Numbered from the stretch's first letter, positions 45,841 through 56,756 are shown. The stretch is DNA of 64,000 nucleotides from Icerya purchasi (GCA_039619475.1 CM077116.1:62001-126000), one strand, 5' to 3'. The notes: generated from the sequence alone by a model not told the origin. A program made the numbers and translations.

Positions 45841-48800
45841 TCAGATCCTTACACGATCAGAGATAGCTGACAGAAAAGAATCGAGATCTAGAATAACCGA
45901 AAGAGAAGGAAGGGAGAGAATGAATGAAGCACAGTATGGAGCGGGAATGCCGTTTTGTAAGAGGAAGGAATAAAAAGAAGCCTGTTCAGTTGAAAGCGAC
46001 GAACAACTGAACATTACATGATCGGGATCAGAAATACATTGATCGCCGGGAGGGTGCAATGGACAATAAGGAGAAGGCACGAGAGAATAACGGAACAATG
46101 AGGAAGGGAGCAAACTATGCCCAAAACGCAAGCGGCAAATCGCAGAGAGATTAGAACGGCGCATAGAAGGAAAGTTAATAAACCATGGAAAACGTGGAAG
46201 GGAAGGTTGAATATACAAGAAAAGGGAGTTCGGGTTGGAGAATGAGGAGACGTAGGAGTCAGACCACAGTTTGGAATGAGCAGCTGCAGACAGAAGGGAA
46301 ATATTAGAAGCTGAGAAAGTAGGAAGAAACCAACCAGAAGAGGAAGATAATCGAGCGAATGAGTCAACCAACTCATTTCCCTCGATTCCGGAATGACCAG
46401 GAATCCAAAGGAAATCCGTTTGGATAAAGTGGGAAAACAAAAGATCGTGAATTAAGGAACGAATAAGGAGAATGATACAGTCGGTAGAGTGAGAAGGGAG
46501 AGGAGATGTGATAGACTGCAGCACGCTTTGAGCGTCCGACAGGATAAGGAGATTGCTAGAAGCCGGAGAAGTTTTGATAAAAAGGAGGGCACGCAGAATA
46601 GCCGAAGACTCAGCATAAAAGATTGAACAAAAGGAGGGAAGTTTAAAGGACTCGAAGTAATTGAGAGAAGGACAGAAGAAGGCTGCACCAACACCATTGG
46701 GTCCCTTGGAGCCATCAGTGAAGATCAAAAAATGGTTGGGGAAAAAAGAGCGAAGATTCTGTTGGAATTCTGATCTAACAACGTGATGAAGAAGAGGTTT
46801 GGGAGGAACAGGTGAATAAAAGCAGTTTATGGGATGAAGCGGAGAGGAAAAATTGAAGGAGAAATAAGGGAGTTTATCGTAAGAGTAGATATACGGAAAA
46901 AACTGTATAAGGCGGCCAGCGATAAGAGATAGAATAGGAGTCTTGTTAGCAGAAAAGCGCCAGGAACGCAATATGTAGGAATAAGAAGGAATGAGAGAGC
47001 AAGAGGAAATAGGCAACCGTTTGATGAGGAAACGATAACCCAAGAGGGAGCGTCTAAGGAAAAGGGGAGGAATGTGACACTCTGCGTGCAGAGCTGGGAT
47101 AGGAGTAGACTTCCGGGCTCCAAGGCAGAGGCGGAGACATGTATTTTGGACCCGGTTGAGCTTAGACAGAAGGGATCTAGAAGAATTAGCATAAATATAG
47201 GAACAGTAATCAAGAGCAGAGCGGATAAAAGATTTGTAAAACATGAGTAGGATCACAGGATCACCTCCCCAGACAGTGTGCGAAAGGGATTTAATGAGGT
47301 TGAGCCTTTTGAAGGAAGATACGAATAAACGGTTGATATGGACATGGAAGGAAAGTCGGCTATCCAGGAAAACACATAAATAACGGAAGGAGGAAGTAAG
47401 AGGAATTGGGCCATTAGTTAAGACGAGGACGACTGAGGAAGGAATAAACGGGCGCAGTGTAAAGACGACAGTAGAAGACTTAGAAGAAGAGATGAAAAGA
47501 TGGATGTTGGATAAGGCATTTTCCAATGCAATTAAGGAGATTTGAAGATGGGAGTTGGCCTGCGAGATGTTGCGATGAGAGGAATAAATGAGGATATCAT
47601 CAGCAAAGAAAAGAGAACAGGAATTCAAAGATAGGGACGCAATTTTGATAAAATAAATATTAAATAAAGTGGGGCTAAGGCAGGAACCCTGCGGTAGCCC
47701 ACGATAGACTAGTCTAGTGGCATCCTGAATATGAACAGAAGGAGTGACCGTTCGGCAGAGGAAAAGATTAATAATCAGGGTAGAAAAATGAGCCGGAATG
47801 TTTAAGGAAAGCATTAAATTAAAAAGAGTTGGAAGATGGACATTGTCGAAGGCTGCCGAAATATCAAGAAAGGAAGCAATAAGAAATTTTTTGTCGATGA
47901 ATGACTTGTAAACATCTGCTAGGAAAGCGCTAATACAATCAGGAGGGCCGCGACCAGGGCGAAAACCAAACATATTGTTAGGCAATAAGTTGTGGTGTTC
48001 TAGCCACTAAACAAGGCGTCTGTTGATTACGTTTTCGAAAAGCTTCCTGACACAAGAAACAAGAGAAATTGGACGAAGTGAAGAAGAGTTCGGTTTAGGG
48101 ATAGGGATAATGATGAAGGTATTCCAAGATAAAGGAGTACAACCAGAGTGGAGAAAAGAGTTAAACAAGTTTAAGAGAAACCGAAGAGAAGTGTCCGAAA
48201 GATTTTTGAGAACAGAAAAGGAAATACCGTCTACTCCGGGAGCAGAATCTGAAGAATTGCGTAAGGACGTTTCTAATTCCGTAAGGGTAAACGGAGTGAC
48301 CAGAAAATGGGAGGAGTTGGAAGAAGACGAAATGTGACGAGATTCATTAAGGTTAGGAACGTAACAAGGGGCGATGGAGTCAATGAAAGAGATTAACTCA
48401 TCATTCGAGAGATTACAGGAAAGAGGATGACGGGAAAGAGGGAATTTGAAAGCCTTAGCCATTTTCCAAACCTGAGAAATAGGAGTAGAGCGTGAGAAGG
48501 AGGAACAGAAGCTTTTCCACGCGTTTTTTTTTGCTGATTTGAGGATGAATCTGGCTCTAGCATTGGCTCTTTTATGAGAAAGATAGTTGCTGAGTGTAGG
48601 GCTGGAGCGATAAGATCTGAAAGTGGTTAAACTGAGATCGAAAGCAGCCTTACAATCCTGATTCCACCACAAAGCGGAGGACGATTTCACTTTCTTATGA
48701 GATGAACGACGGACAGGAGGAGAAGAACAAGTTAAGGCAGAAGAGATAGAATCAATGAAGAATTTATATTGGGAAAAACAATTCAAAGAAGCAGGGATGG

Positions 48801-49578
48801 AAGATAGTGAGGAATCAACGGAGGAACGGAATAGAGACCAATCAACTTTAGAGAGAACCCAATTTGGAGAATTAGAAGGAGTAGAGGAAGGAGAGGAGGA
48901 GACTTCATTCACTGAAATAATAATAGGAACATGGTCACTTCCAAAGGTACCGTCTAAAGTAAACCATGAACAACTGAGACCAAGATTAGGAGAGGTAAGG
49001 GATAGATCAATAGAGCTAAGCGAGGAGTGACTTCTGATGCACGTAGGAGAACCATCATTTAGAAGGAATAAATCATTTTGAAGGATGAAATTCTCTAAGA
49101 TCGTGCCATTACTATTGTAGTTGGAACAACCCCACAAGGGTGAGTGGGCGTTCCAATCACCACCTATGAGGAAGGGAGAAGAAAGGGAGTCGATTAAAGA
49201 TAGGAACGGAAAATCACGCAAATCGAAAGTCGGAGGAATGTAGGCGGAAATTAAATGAAAGGGCCTGGAAGAATAGTTAGGAATAGAGATGTGCACTAAG
49301 CTGGGATAAGGAGGATTAGGAGGAAACAAGGGTTGGGAAGCATGGACTAAAAACCGGACATCATTTCTTACTAAAATAGCTGAACCACCGTAGCCATCGC
49401 TGCGGTTGGAACAGATCAGAGAGAATCCATTAAAACTGATGTCAGAAGCGCTTGTTAACCACGTTTCAGAAAGAAGCGCGATGTTAACGTCATATTCATC
49501 CAACAGCCGTTCAAAGGAGTTCCTGTTGGCCTTAATGCTGCGACAGTTCCATTGTAGAACCTTAAGACGACAAGACAT
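45841..49578 (-). pseudogene. Family A ORF2: APE endonuclease, RT and RNase H, one stop
   Basis: This ORF would nick the target, copy the RNA and degrade the template. Its start is ATG 49576-49578, nine bases after the spacer ORF stop. The endonuclease has QWNCRSIKAN, ALLSETWL, GGDWNAHSPLWG, SSIDLSLTS and SDHVPII. RT begins with SAPGVDGISF and PISLVSCVRK. An in-frame TAG at 48007-48009 (after NRRLV) interrupts it, and the frame then continues unchanged with FGFRPG, FLDISAAFDNVH, GLPQGSCLSPTLFN and FADDILIYSS. RNase H has FTDGSKG, AESSAIL, LSDAQSV and GHSGIEGNELVD. The C-terminus has a Cys-rich knuckle (CPLHPPGDQC...HVMFSC) and ends SDRVRI. Total is about 1245 codons. A TGG-to-TAG change is the likeliest origin of the stop. 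All catalytic residues I can identify are otherwise present. Confidence 0.92.
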
Positions 49579-49587
49579 AATGAATAC

Positions 49588-50241
49588 TTAGATAGGTGGT
49601 AGTTGGAGGAAGAAGTAGAACAAGGGAAGGAGAAAATATGAAATAGGCCAGAGAAGGAGGGAAGGTGAAAAGGAAGAAGAGAAAATAACCAATATTCCAT
49701 TTCCATAAACCAACGAAATCGTTAAAATTTCGAGAAAAGAGGAAAAGATAAAAAAGAACAAGATAAGGAAAAATGCAAAACAATAAAGCACCCTCCGCTC
49801 AGATAAATCATTGCGCGAGGGTTGAGGTATGCTATCAACTAACCTAGTTAAAGGCAGCAAGCAACACCGTCGCGCTGTAAGAAGGACGGTACAGAGATAG
49901 GAAAAGAAACAATGAGAAAGAAAAAATAAATAAGGTATAAATATGGAAAAATTCCATAAAGGTGGCTCCCATCGCTCAAAAAATTCATTGCGTCTGGGTC
50001 CCCGTATGCTATCAACCAACCTAGTTAAAGGAGGCAAGCAACACCGAAGGAGCACCATGTAAAATTGTAAAAGCGGCAGCATTATGCCAAAGTAAAAACT
50101 GAGGAGAAAAACCATGGAGTTGGTTTTACGGTAATGGAACGAGATGGTACATAAAGGAAGGAGAAAATTTAGAGGAGAAGAAAAAACGAAAGAGAGAACA
50201 AAGAAGAAGTTAGAAGTAGAAAAAAAGGTAACATCCACCAT
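49588..50241 (-). CDS. Open 217-codon spacer ORF between ORF1 and ORF2
   Basis: Its ATG (50239-50241) lies two bases after the ORF1 stop TAG (50244-50246), and its TAA (49588-49590) is nine bases before the ORF2 start. It therefore fills the whole intercistronic region without a stop. The predicted product is very hydrophobic (F/L/S runs), with several possible membrane segments, and contains two copies of a CCLxPLTRLVDSI motif followed by RN(E/D). These come from a ~64 bp DNA repeat at 49806-49869 and 49983-50046. The sense strand is pyrimidine-rich, which lowers stop frequency, so it may be non-coding. Its exact fit between the neighbours makes reinitiation-linked translation worth considering. 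No family is recognised. Confidence 0.35.
   Translation of the reverse strand: MVDVTFFSTSNFFFVLSFVFSSPLNFLLPLCTISFHYRKTNSMVFLLSFYFGIMLPLLQFYMVLLRCCLPPLTRLVDSIRGPRRNEFFERWEPPLWNFSIFIPYLFFLSHCFFSYLCTVLLTARRCCLLPLTRLVDSIPQPSRNDLSERRVLYCFAFFLILFFFIFSSFLEILTISLVYGNGILVIFSSSFSPSLLLWPISYFLLPLFYFFLQLPPI
49806..50046. repeat. Duplicated ~64 bp segment in the ORF1-ORF2 spacer
   Basis: ATTCATTGCG..., TATGCTATCAAC and AACCTAGTTAAAGG followed by GGCAAGCAACACCG occur at 49806-49869 and 49983-50046, 177 bp apart and differing at a handful of positions. The duplication lies wholly inside the spacer. Confidence 0.85.
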
Positions 50242-50243
50242 AT

Positions 50244-51755
50244 CTAAGATTGCAAAACTTGACAGATGGATAATATTTTATTCTCCAAATTTGGAATATC
50301 AAATTTACTGAGAGCGGTTAGCAAAGTTGTGGATAAGACATTATTAGAGGAAATGGAGGAAGAGTTACTAGGAGAAACGTTATTAATAATTGGAGCCGAC
50401 TCGGCATTTGCGGCATTAGAGGACGATGGACATGTGGGAGAATTGGAAGGATGGGAAGGAATAGCGGAACGGTCTACTTTAGTGCCAGCGTTTAGTGTAA
50501 GTTTGGAGTAATAAGAATTGAGAGGATTGGGTGCTTTCGAAGAAGAATGGTGTTTACGAGATGGAATCCTGACATGAGAGGAAGATGAACTGCTAGAATA
50601 GTTCTGACGCCTCCTCTTGGTAGTAGATGCAGAATTAGGTAAGGCTGGGAAATTCGCGGGATTTGAAACTTCTGCAAAGGTAAAAGCGGGAGAAACTATC
50701 GAACCCTCGCTGATGTTTCTGGCTTCGGAGTAGGAGACATTTTCTAAACTCATTATTTTATGAATTTTGACTTGCTCCTTATAAGTCGGGCAAGAAGGGT
50801 CAAGTGCGGAATGGTTACCGCCGCAGAGGACGCAAAGATATGAAGAGGGGTTATTTTGTTTAGTTTTGGGACATTCTGAAGAGGAGTGCTTATCAGCGCA
50901 AGTGGGACAAGTAGTTTTACTTCGGCATGAAGCACTGAAGTGACCAAAACGGAGGCAATTGTGACATAGTTTGGGTTTACGAATCATTGGTTCAACTTTA
51001 ACTCGATAAGAATCATAAAAAAGAATTGAGGACGGAAGAATGGAGCTCATAAATTTAAATTCAACAACCGGGATAGGTTTTAGAGTCTTATCCGCAGTAC
51101 GTTTTTGTAGACGACGAATATTAGCGATCGGTATATCGGAAGAACAGTGACGATAAAGTTCTTCCACAGAAAGATCAACCGGAATATCGCGTACTACACC
51201 AAAACGGAATAAAAGGGATTGCGGGATGAAGGATCGAATATTGAGATCTTTATGGACGCCGTCGGAAAGTAAAAATTTATTAGCTGCCTCGGTTGATATA
51301 AAATTAAGTTTAACTAAATTTTTACCGGAACGAGAGATTAGCGAAATACCACTAACTCTATTGTGAAATTTTCTAGCTAAAGACATCGGATGTAAATAAG
51401 CGATATTTTCTTTATCCAAGCTTTCGACCAAGACGACGATTTGACCAACGTAGTGATCGGGAAAAGTAACAGAGGCAAGGCTAGACTTGACCGGAGAAGC
51501 AGGAGGATTGCTGATAACATTATTAGTAGAACCGGCCGAAATATCCATGTCGACGGACTCGCTAATATTTTGAACGGGAGAATTATTGCCTTTCGCAGCA
51601 GAAGAAGTAGACGCGGACGAAGCAGATAATTGTTGGGCAGTTTTATTTATTTTAGTCGTAGATTTAACCGGTGCAGCCGCATTACTGACACTCTTGGTAG
51701 TCGTGCGAGGAGAATGAGGGGGAGGTTTACCTCCCCCGTCAGACGAGTCCGGCAT
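50244..51755 (-). CDS. Family A ORF1, gag-like RNA-binding protein
   Basis: The 503-codon ORF starts with MPDSSDGGGKPPPHS and has a Ser/Thr/Asn-rich, likely disordered N-terminus (to about residue 85). A central domain follows (about 95-255, VTFPDHYVGQIVVLVES onward, with the VVRDIPVDLS.EEL motif). Three cysteine-histidine knuckles come next: CHNCLRFGHFSASC, CPTCADKHSSSEC and CVLCGGNHSALDPSC (about 262-320). The C-terminus is Ser- and Arg-rich, then low complexity. Such proteins bind the element RNA and form the RNP needed for target-primed reverse transcription. The frame is intact and the length is normal for I and jockey group ORF1. Its stop is followed after two bases by the spacer ORF ATG. 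Confidence 0.93.
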   Translation of the reverse strand: MPDSSDGGGKPPPHSPRTTTKSVSNAAAPVKSTTKINKTAQQLSASSASTSSAAKGNNSPVQNISESVDMDISAGSTNNVISNPPASPVKSSLASVTFPDHYVGQIVVLVESLDKENIAYLHPMSLARKFHNRVSGISLISRSGKNLVKLNFISTEAANKFLLSDGVHKDLNIRSFIPQSLLFRFGVVRDIPVDLSVEELYRHCSSDIPIANIRRLQKRTADKTLKPIPVVEFKFMSSILPSSILFYDSYRVKVEPMIRKPKLCHNCLRFGHFSASCRSKTTCPTCADKHSSSECPKTKQNNPSSYLCVLCGGNHSALDPSCPTYKEQVKIHKIMSLENVSYSEARNISEGSIVSPAFTFAEVSNPANFPALPNSASTTKRRRQNYSSSSSSSHVRIPSRKHHSSSKAPNPLNSYYSKLTLNAGTKVDRSAIPSHPSNSPTCPSSSNAANAESAPIINNVSPSNSSSISSNNVLSTTLLTALSKFDIPNLENKILSICQVLQS

Positions 51756-51964
51756 AAATATAGATTATCGAAAAATCAGATAACGACGGAGCGAGAGAAG
51801 CAAATGATCAGCGCGAACGAAATAAAATAAAACTAACGAAATAAAAGAATAAGTAAAAGAGATAAATAGATCGAGATAAATAAATGTAACGATCTCACCG
51901 AGTTCTTCCGAAACAATTAAACGCAACGCGAATAAACTTTATCGCAACAAGGATACATTTATCT
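51756..51964 (-). promoter_or_regulatory. 5' UTR of family A element, presumed internal promoter
   Basis: This is the non-coding stretch between the 5' end of the element and the ORF1 ATG. Full-length non-LTR elements normally carry an internal promoter here. No TATA box or initiator was identified with confidence. Confidence 0.35.
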
Positions 51965-51976
51965 TTTTTTGATCTC
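51965..51976. repeat. Target site duplication, right copy
   Basis: TTTTTTGATCTC is identical to 45741-45752. A seventh T precedes it here, so the start is uncertain by one base. Confidence 0.9.
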
Positions 51977-52514
51977 ATAATATTAATCTCCTCTCCATTT
52001 CAGCTCATTCCAAACTACGGTTAAACTCGTATTCCTCCTTATTCTCAAATCCGGATTCTTTTTATCTCTTCATCCAGCCTAATCTACCGTCTTATCCCTG
52101 GTTTTTCAATTCTCCCTCCATACGGCGTTCAACTCTCTCTGAAATCTATCGCTTACGTTTTGCGCACGGTTTGCTTCCTGTTTTCTTATTTCGCTTGTCT
52201 TTAGTCCTTTCTCTTCTCTGTCCTCTTCACATTTACTCTCACAACTTTATAGGTGACGCTAATTACATTTTGTTTGAGTGCATCTGTATCGCTTCCGAAC
52301 GTTCTTCCTTTTACTCTTCTCCTTCTCTTAATTGGTCTCCCAATTCCGTTATGCACATCTTTTGTTCTCTCCTTGCTATCGCCTTCGGTCACTCCGGCAC
52401 TTTTTTTTATCTTCCATATCTGATCGCACAAACATCTGATTTCGCTTCTCTTCCTTTTCCCTCTTCTTGGGCCAATGTCTTTCTTGGCACTCAATAATAA
52501 TAATAATAATAATG
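51977..52514 (+). pseudogene. Family A old plus-strand copy, right part with (TAA)n tail
   Basis: It continues the frame from 45752: SHNINLLSISAHSKLRLNS, then YSSLFSNPDSFYLFIQPN, SIRRSTLSEIYRLRFAHG and IGDANYILFECICIASERSS. The 3' UTR (TTCTTGGGCCAATGTC) matches the young element, and the tail is six TAA-type repeats at 52494-52514, a hallmark of I-like elements. The C-terminal frames are shifted. Confidence 0.85.
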
Positions 52515-52689
52515 AAAAAAAGAATGTTCTTTTCTTTCACAGAAGCGTTCCCTTTTTTTACATCGAGTTCTTATAATAATCTTTCATTTTACGTTATTAG
52601 ATGTTATTTCTGCTCGAGCCAAGTTCATTTCCTCCGTTTTCGCTTATATTAAAATTCGATTTCTCTCCTTCTTCACATAGTTATCTTTA

Positions 52690-54770
52690 GTTTTTTTTTT
52701 TTTTATTGATTGGGTCATTGCCCTTAACTAGTGTTCCGGAGAAAAGAAAAAAAAAATATCGAATAAACGAAGAAATAAATAAGATTACGGAACTCTAATA
52801 AAGAAAATTTATTTTTCTGCCGGCGACACATTTTCGCTATGTGTCCGCCTGAAATTTTATTTCACATTCCAATCTGTTTACGGTCTGCGTAATAGTCCAT
52901 AACAGACTGATGACTGAACCGCGTTCTATTTCATAACTCACATCAAAATGTTAATGTATCTCTTAAAGAAAAAGAACAGTGAAATATTGGTCACCGGAAA
53001 TTTCAAGAATATTCATCTATCAATTTATGTATTTACTTTTTTTTTTTTCAAAGTAAATAATTATTTATGTACTTTACTTTTACATTAAAATATTTTTTTG
53101 TAACAATTTTATTTGATTAATTAATTTCTTTTTTGATGCGTTACGAGAAGCATGGAGTCAGGATAGGGTTTAAGAAAGCGTTGTTGTTTAAATCTCGCAG
53201 CAGTAGAACATTTATAAAGAAAGCTGGATCGAGGAGTAGGGATTGAAATGGCAGGAAATATAAATAAATTAAGAATTTTACGGAGTGAACGGGTTTGGGA
53301 TTAATAAATTACGGGTAACAAAAAAAAGTATGTTCTAAATAAAGAGGGGGATATTCGTAGAAATTTTAGGAAAATGGCAAGTGGTGATATAAAAGGGAAA
53401 GAGGAGAGAAATCAGGACGAAGGAAATAAGACATGATCCATTAAAAATCTCTTTTAACATATAGAACATGAGGATTAATCGAGAAAAGTAGGACTGACTA
53501 AAGAGATCCATATTTTATGGTAAAATTTTTAACGAATTAGGAGGAGATTAGCGAAAGAAAATCTGTTTCGTAGACTATTATTGACTGCAGCTATCTGACC
53601 AAATATTACCTATCCGGTTGTTGTTTTGGATTTCCGTGTAACTGTGTATTCCTAGAGCAAATCAATTTTGGTGGAACGGAGCTTGTGATCGAAAAGGATA
53701 GAACAAGTGAAGAGACAATGAGTTCATCGGTATGAGAAGGAAGATGAAAGAAGTTTTAGAATCGGAAACTAGCAAAAGAATTTATTGGAAGAAGGCGGTG
53801 AACGAATAAAACGGATTGCTCGGAAGATAGGAATAATTCCAGCAAAGAAGGGAGGCAACAAGTAGCGGGAGGATGCTTCTGAAACATACGAGCACGTTCC
53901 GTAAACCAGTCATTACGAAAATGATATGATTTTGAGGAAAATGAAGTGGAAAGAAGAATGAGAGTATTTGGCGTAACTGAGAAAGAAATACGAGAAAATG
54001 TTTTAAAAAAGTAAAGAAAAAGAGAAAATCCGGAGCGATTGAAAGCCATGCGAGTAGATGTTTTGTTGAGAGAAAAATGTTATTCGTAAAAAATATAAAA
54101 ATAGTGCGATATCCTAAGGAAGGGTATAGGTAGCTGTTTGAGGAGAAACAGGTAGGGATCGGCAATGATGCGATGATATACAATGAGATTCATCTAAGAC
54201 ACAGTAGGAATATGAAAAGATTTGCGGACGCCAAGGAAAAGGCAAAGGCAAGAGTTCTGTACTTTATCAAATGTGGAAAATAAGGATTTAGAAGAGTTGC
54301 CATGTTGATAAGTCATAGAATTTAAAGCGAATTATGAATCTGTGAATATTGGGGCGGTCTCTACTGTAAGATGGGGAAATAGCGCACGGAGAAAGTTGGT
54401 TTTTTCGAAGGAGCATGTAAATAGGTAGTTGATGTGTTTGATGAAAGGGAAACAGTTAGAGATATACACACTCAGAAAATTAAAGATGTAGACAAATTAT
54501 TCGAGGAAACATTGAGTAAAGTTATAAGAATCGAAAGTAAAGAGATAAAAACTTAAATAACGAAATGGAAAGATGGATATCAGCTAGGAAGTTTTCTAGT
54601 ATTGTAAAAGAATTATTCGGTAAATAGGAATAGCTTGAGCAGTTGAATAAGTAATAATGTCATCAGCTTCCCAAAAAAAAGTAAAATTTAAGGCTGTGGT
54701 GGTAGAGTGGGTGGTGTAGACATTAATCAAGATTCTTCAGGTAGATCTGTATAGGGTTTTAGAAAGAGAG
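52690..54770 (-). pseudogene. Family A I-like, heavily decayed minus-strand copy
   Basis: A T run at 52691-52704 is followed by a weak 3' UTR match. Coding traces are RT FADDI-like codons near 54670, SSKSLFSTFDKVQNSCLCLF and GVRKSFHIP near 54290-54220 (thumb), and ORFs 54183-53782 and 54049-53756 that parallel the RNase H upstream region. The stretch 52740-53130 does not match the family and includes a hairpin. It is full of stops. Confidence 0.65.
52822..52849. other. Hairpin, 10 bp stem
   Basis: GGCGACACAT (52822-52831) pairs with ATGTGTCCGCC (52839-52849) through one bulged base, around a 7 nt loop. It is conspicuous in GC-poor surroundings. It may be a transposon-end hairpin, but no element was delimited. 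Confidence 0.4.
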
Positions 54771-54789
54771 AGATGGAAGGATGATAATC

Positions 54790-55345
54790 TTTTTCTATAT
54801 CGTAGTCTGATTCCGTACGTCGGGATTTGAACAATTAAACGCCACTGCCGTTGATCCTCTATTTTTCGCATCAGTTCTGATGTTTGCAGGCCAGTTAGTT
54901 TTATTATTTGATCTACATAACGATTTCCTGTCTCGTTTTTTTTTCAACCTCTAACTTTACCCTCAATAATTAATTTTTCCATCTTATTGACCCGAATTAT
55001 ATGACCACCGAAAAATGATAACGTTCTTCTTCTAATTGTAGGTAGCAACCGCTCGTTTTCATCAATTCGCAGTTCCTCCAAAACGGACTTGTTCTATGCG
55101 CCGTCCATGGTATGCATAGTAGCATCCGATAGCACTTCATTTCGAAAGCCTCCAGTTTCCTTTCCGATACCCTTCGGATCCATGTGATAGAATCGAAAAC
55201 ACTAGGGTTTTTAGCAGTCTTGTTTTAGTATATTTCGATATCTTATGATTTCTCTGTATCTTAATTAATTTGCCCATTCCTCCGCTTGCCAAAGCTATTC
55301 TTTTTTTAATTTCTCGATCAGAGCCACCTTGATTTATTATGTAGG
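54790..55345 (-). pseudogene. RTE-like RT C-terminal fragment
   Basis: From 55345 the minus strand reads INQGGSDREIKKRIALA, GGMGKLIKIQRNHKI, TRLLKTLVFSIL and, after frame shifts, ENERLLPTIRRR, MEKLIIEGKV and a tail DQRQWRLIV or a near variant. These match the post-RT region of RTE-like endonuclease-RT proteins. The upstream RT is missing. It lies directly beside the decayed family A copy. Confidence 0.75.
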
Positions 55346-56713
55346 CTCCCAGATCGTTAGTCTCTTTGGGAGATATTCATGTAGTGTACCGCGGACAGAA
55401 ATTTATGATACTTTTGCTGTCGAACAAATAATGTTACTTATTTTCGGTTCATTTCGTCGGTTAATTATAAATGTGGAATCATGGTCGTTAAATTCTGAAC
55501 AAGTTTTAATTTTAGAGTTTCCAGGAATTAAAAAAAAAAAAAAATCATCCTCGATAGTAAGTAAATTCGTATATAATTTGTTTCAAATCGGAAGCTTGTT
55601 TTTCGCAAACTGCCATATTTTATAAGTTTTCTTCTGATTTACGGTAAATTAAATTTAAAAACTGTCTCGGCAATTACATTTTCTGGTCGAGCAGAGGAGG
55701 CAGCTGATTTTTGCCAAACAAACGGAGCGTTTAATAAAAAAAAAACAGATAATCGTCGCATCAACAACTTTATTGAGACCTGACCGCGAGAATCGCACAA
55801 AAATTCTGAAAAACGATTAAAAATAAAACAGCGAAGAAATTGCTTGAACAGTAGTTTGTGGTGTGACATTTAATTGAAAAAATTAAATGAGTTTTTCCGT
55901 TGAATTATCTCATATTTTTCGGCAACGGCAGTTGAAGTAGGCAAATCGTTGAAAAACCCGGCTTGACAAAATTTTTACGAAAATTAGGCGCGCCGTATAT
56001 TTCTAATAAAAAACGGGACCGAAAAAGAAGTGGATAAAAGACCGGATTTTTGTATGACCTTTTTTTCTTTTTCTTTTTCTTTTCCTTTTCCTTTTTTTCT
56101 ACATTCCTAAACGAAAACGAAAAATGGAAAAAAAATGCACAGCACTTTTCGCATTTTAAAAACACCTGTGCAGCTAATGATTTATCGAATTTTTAGAATC
56201 ATTTCGATAATTTTATATCACCATTTGGAAGCCGGCTAGAAAGTAAATAAATTCCGTATTTCGAGTCCAGTTCATTTTAGTCCCAAATGATGTGAATTAC
56301 GCCGGATAGGAACGGACTGACTAACGGAGCGTTAATATAGTAGCTGAGTGAAAGGAGTGAATACACGATAAAAGGGTTTTTCGGAATGGCTGAAAGCGAT
56401 GACGAAGATGCGGTGAAGATTGAACGAATAACTGCGAGTGGGGAATAATGGATTACTAAGCATTACTGGAACCGAATGAAATCTTTAAAGTCCGTTACCG
56501 ATTCCGATAGCGGCTGGAAACTATAATCTACACTGCTCGACCAACTTGCACCACTGAATAGAAAAATTTAAATCACTTTTCTTATCATTCTGATGTGTTC
56601 ATTATTCGGTTCAGAAAACAGTTTAGCTGATGGAAAAGACGATTTTTCTGCGAACACAATAAAATTTACAGTATTCGTGAAATTCTCATTCTAAAATATC
56701 GTGAAATCGACAA

Positions 56714-56756
<43 letters not shown>

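Larger units (their letters stand above)
45753..51964 (-). mobile_element. Full-length family A I-like non-LTR retrotransposon (6.2 kb)
   Basis: TTTTTTGATCTC is found at 45741-45752 and 51965-51976, an exact 12 bp target duplication. On the minus strand the element runs from a ~209 bp 5' UTR through ORF1 (50244-51755), a spacer ORF (49588-50241) and ORF2 (45841-49578) to a short 3' UTR and a tail built of TAAAAAA-type units at ~45760-45785. ORF1 with gag-type knuckles, and an APE endonuclease, RT and RNase H in ORF2, place it in the I superfamily. It sits inside an older, oppositely oriented copy of the same family. Only one disabling change, a TAG in ORF2, is apparent. Confidence 0.93.

Noticed and set aside
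46014..47213. Minus-strand ORFs of 87-128 codons inside ORF2
   Set aside because: They are out-of-frame shadows of the RT/RNase H coding sequence, favoured by its pyrimidine-rich sense strand.
56719..56750. TA run as a regulatory or origin site
   Set aside because: It is a plain TA microsatellite with no other structure.
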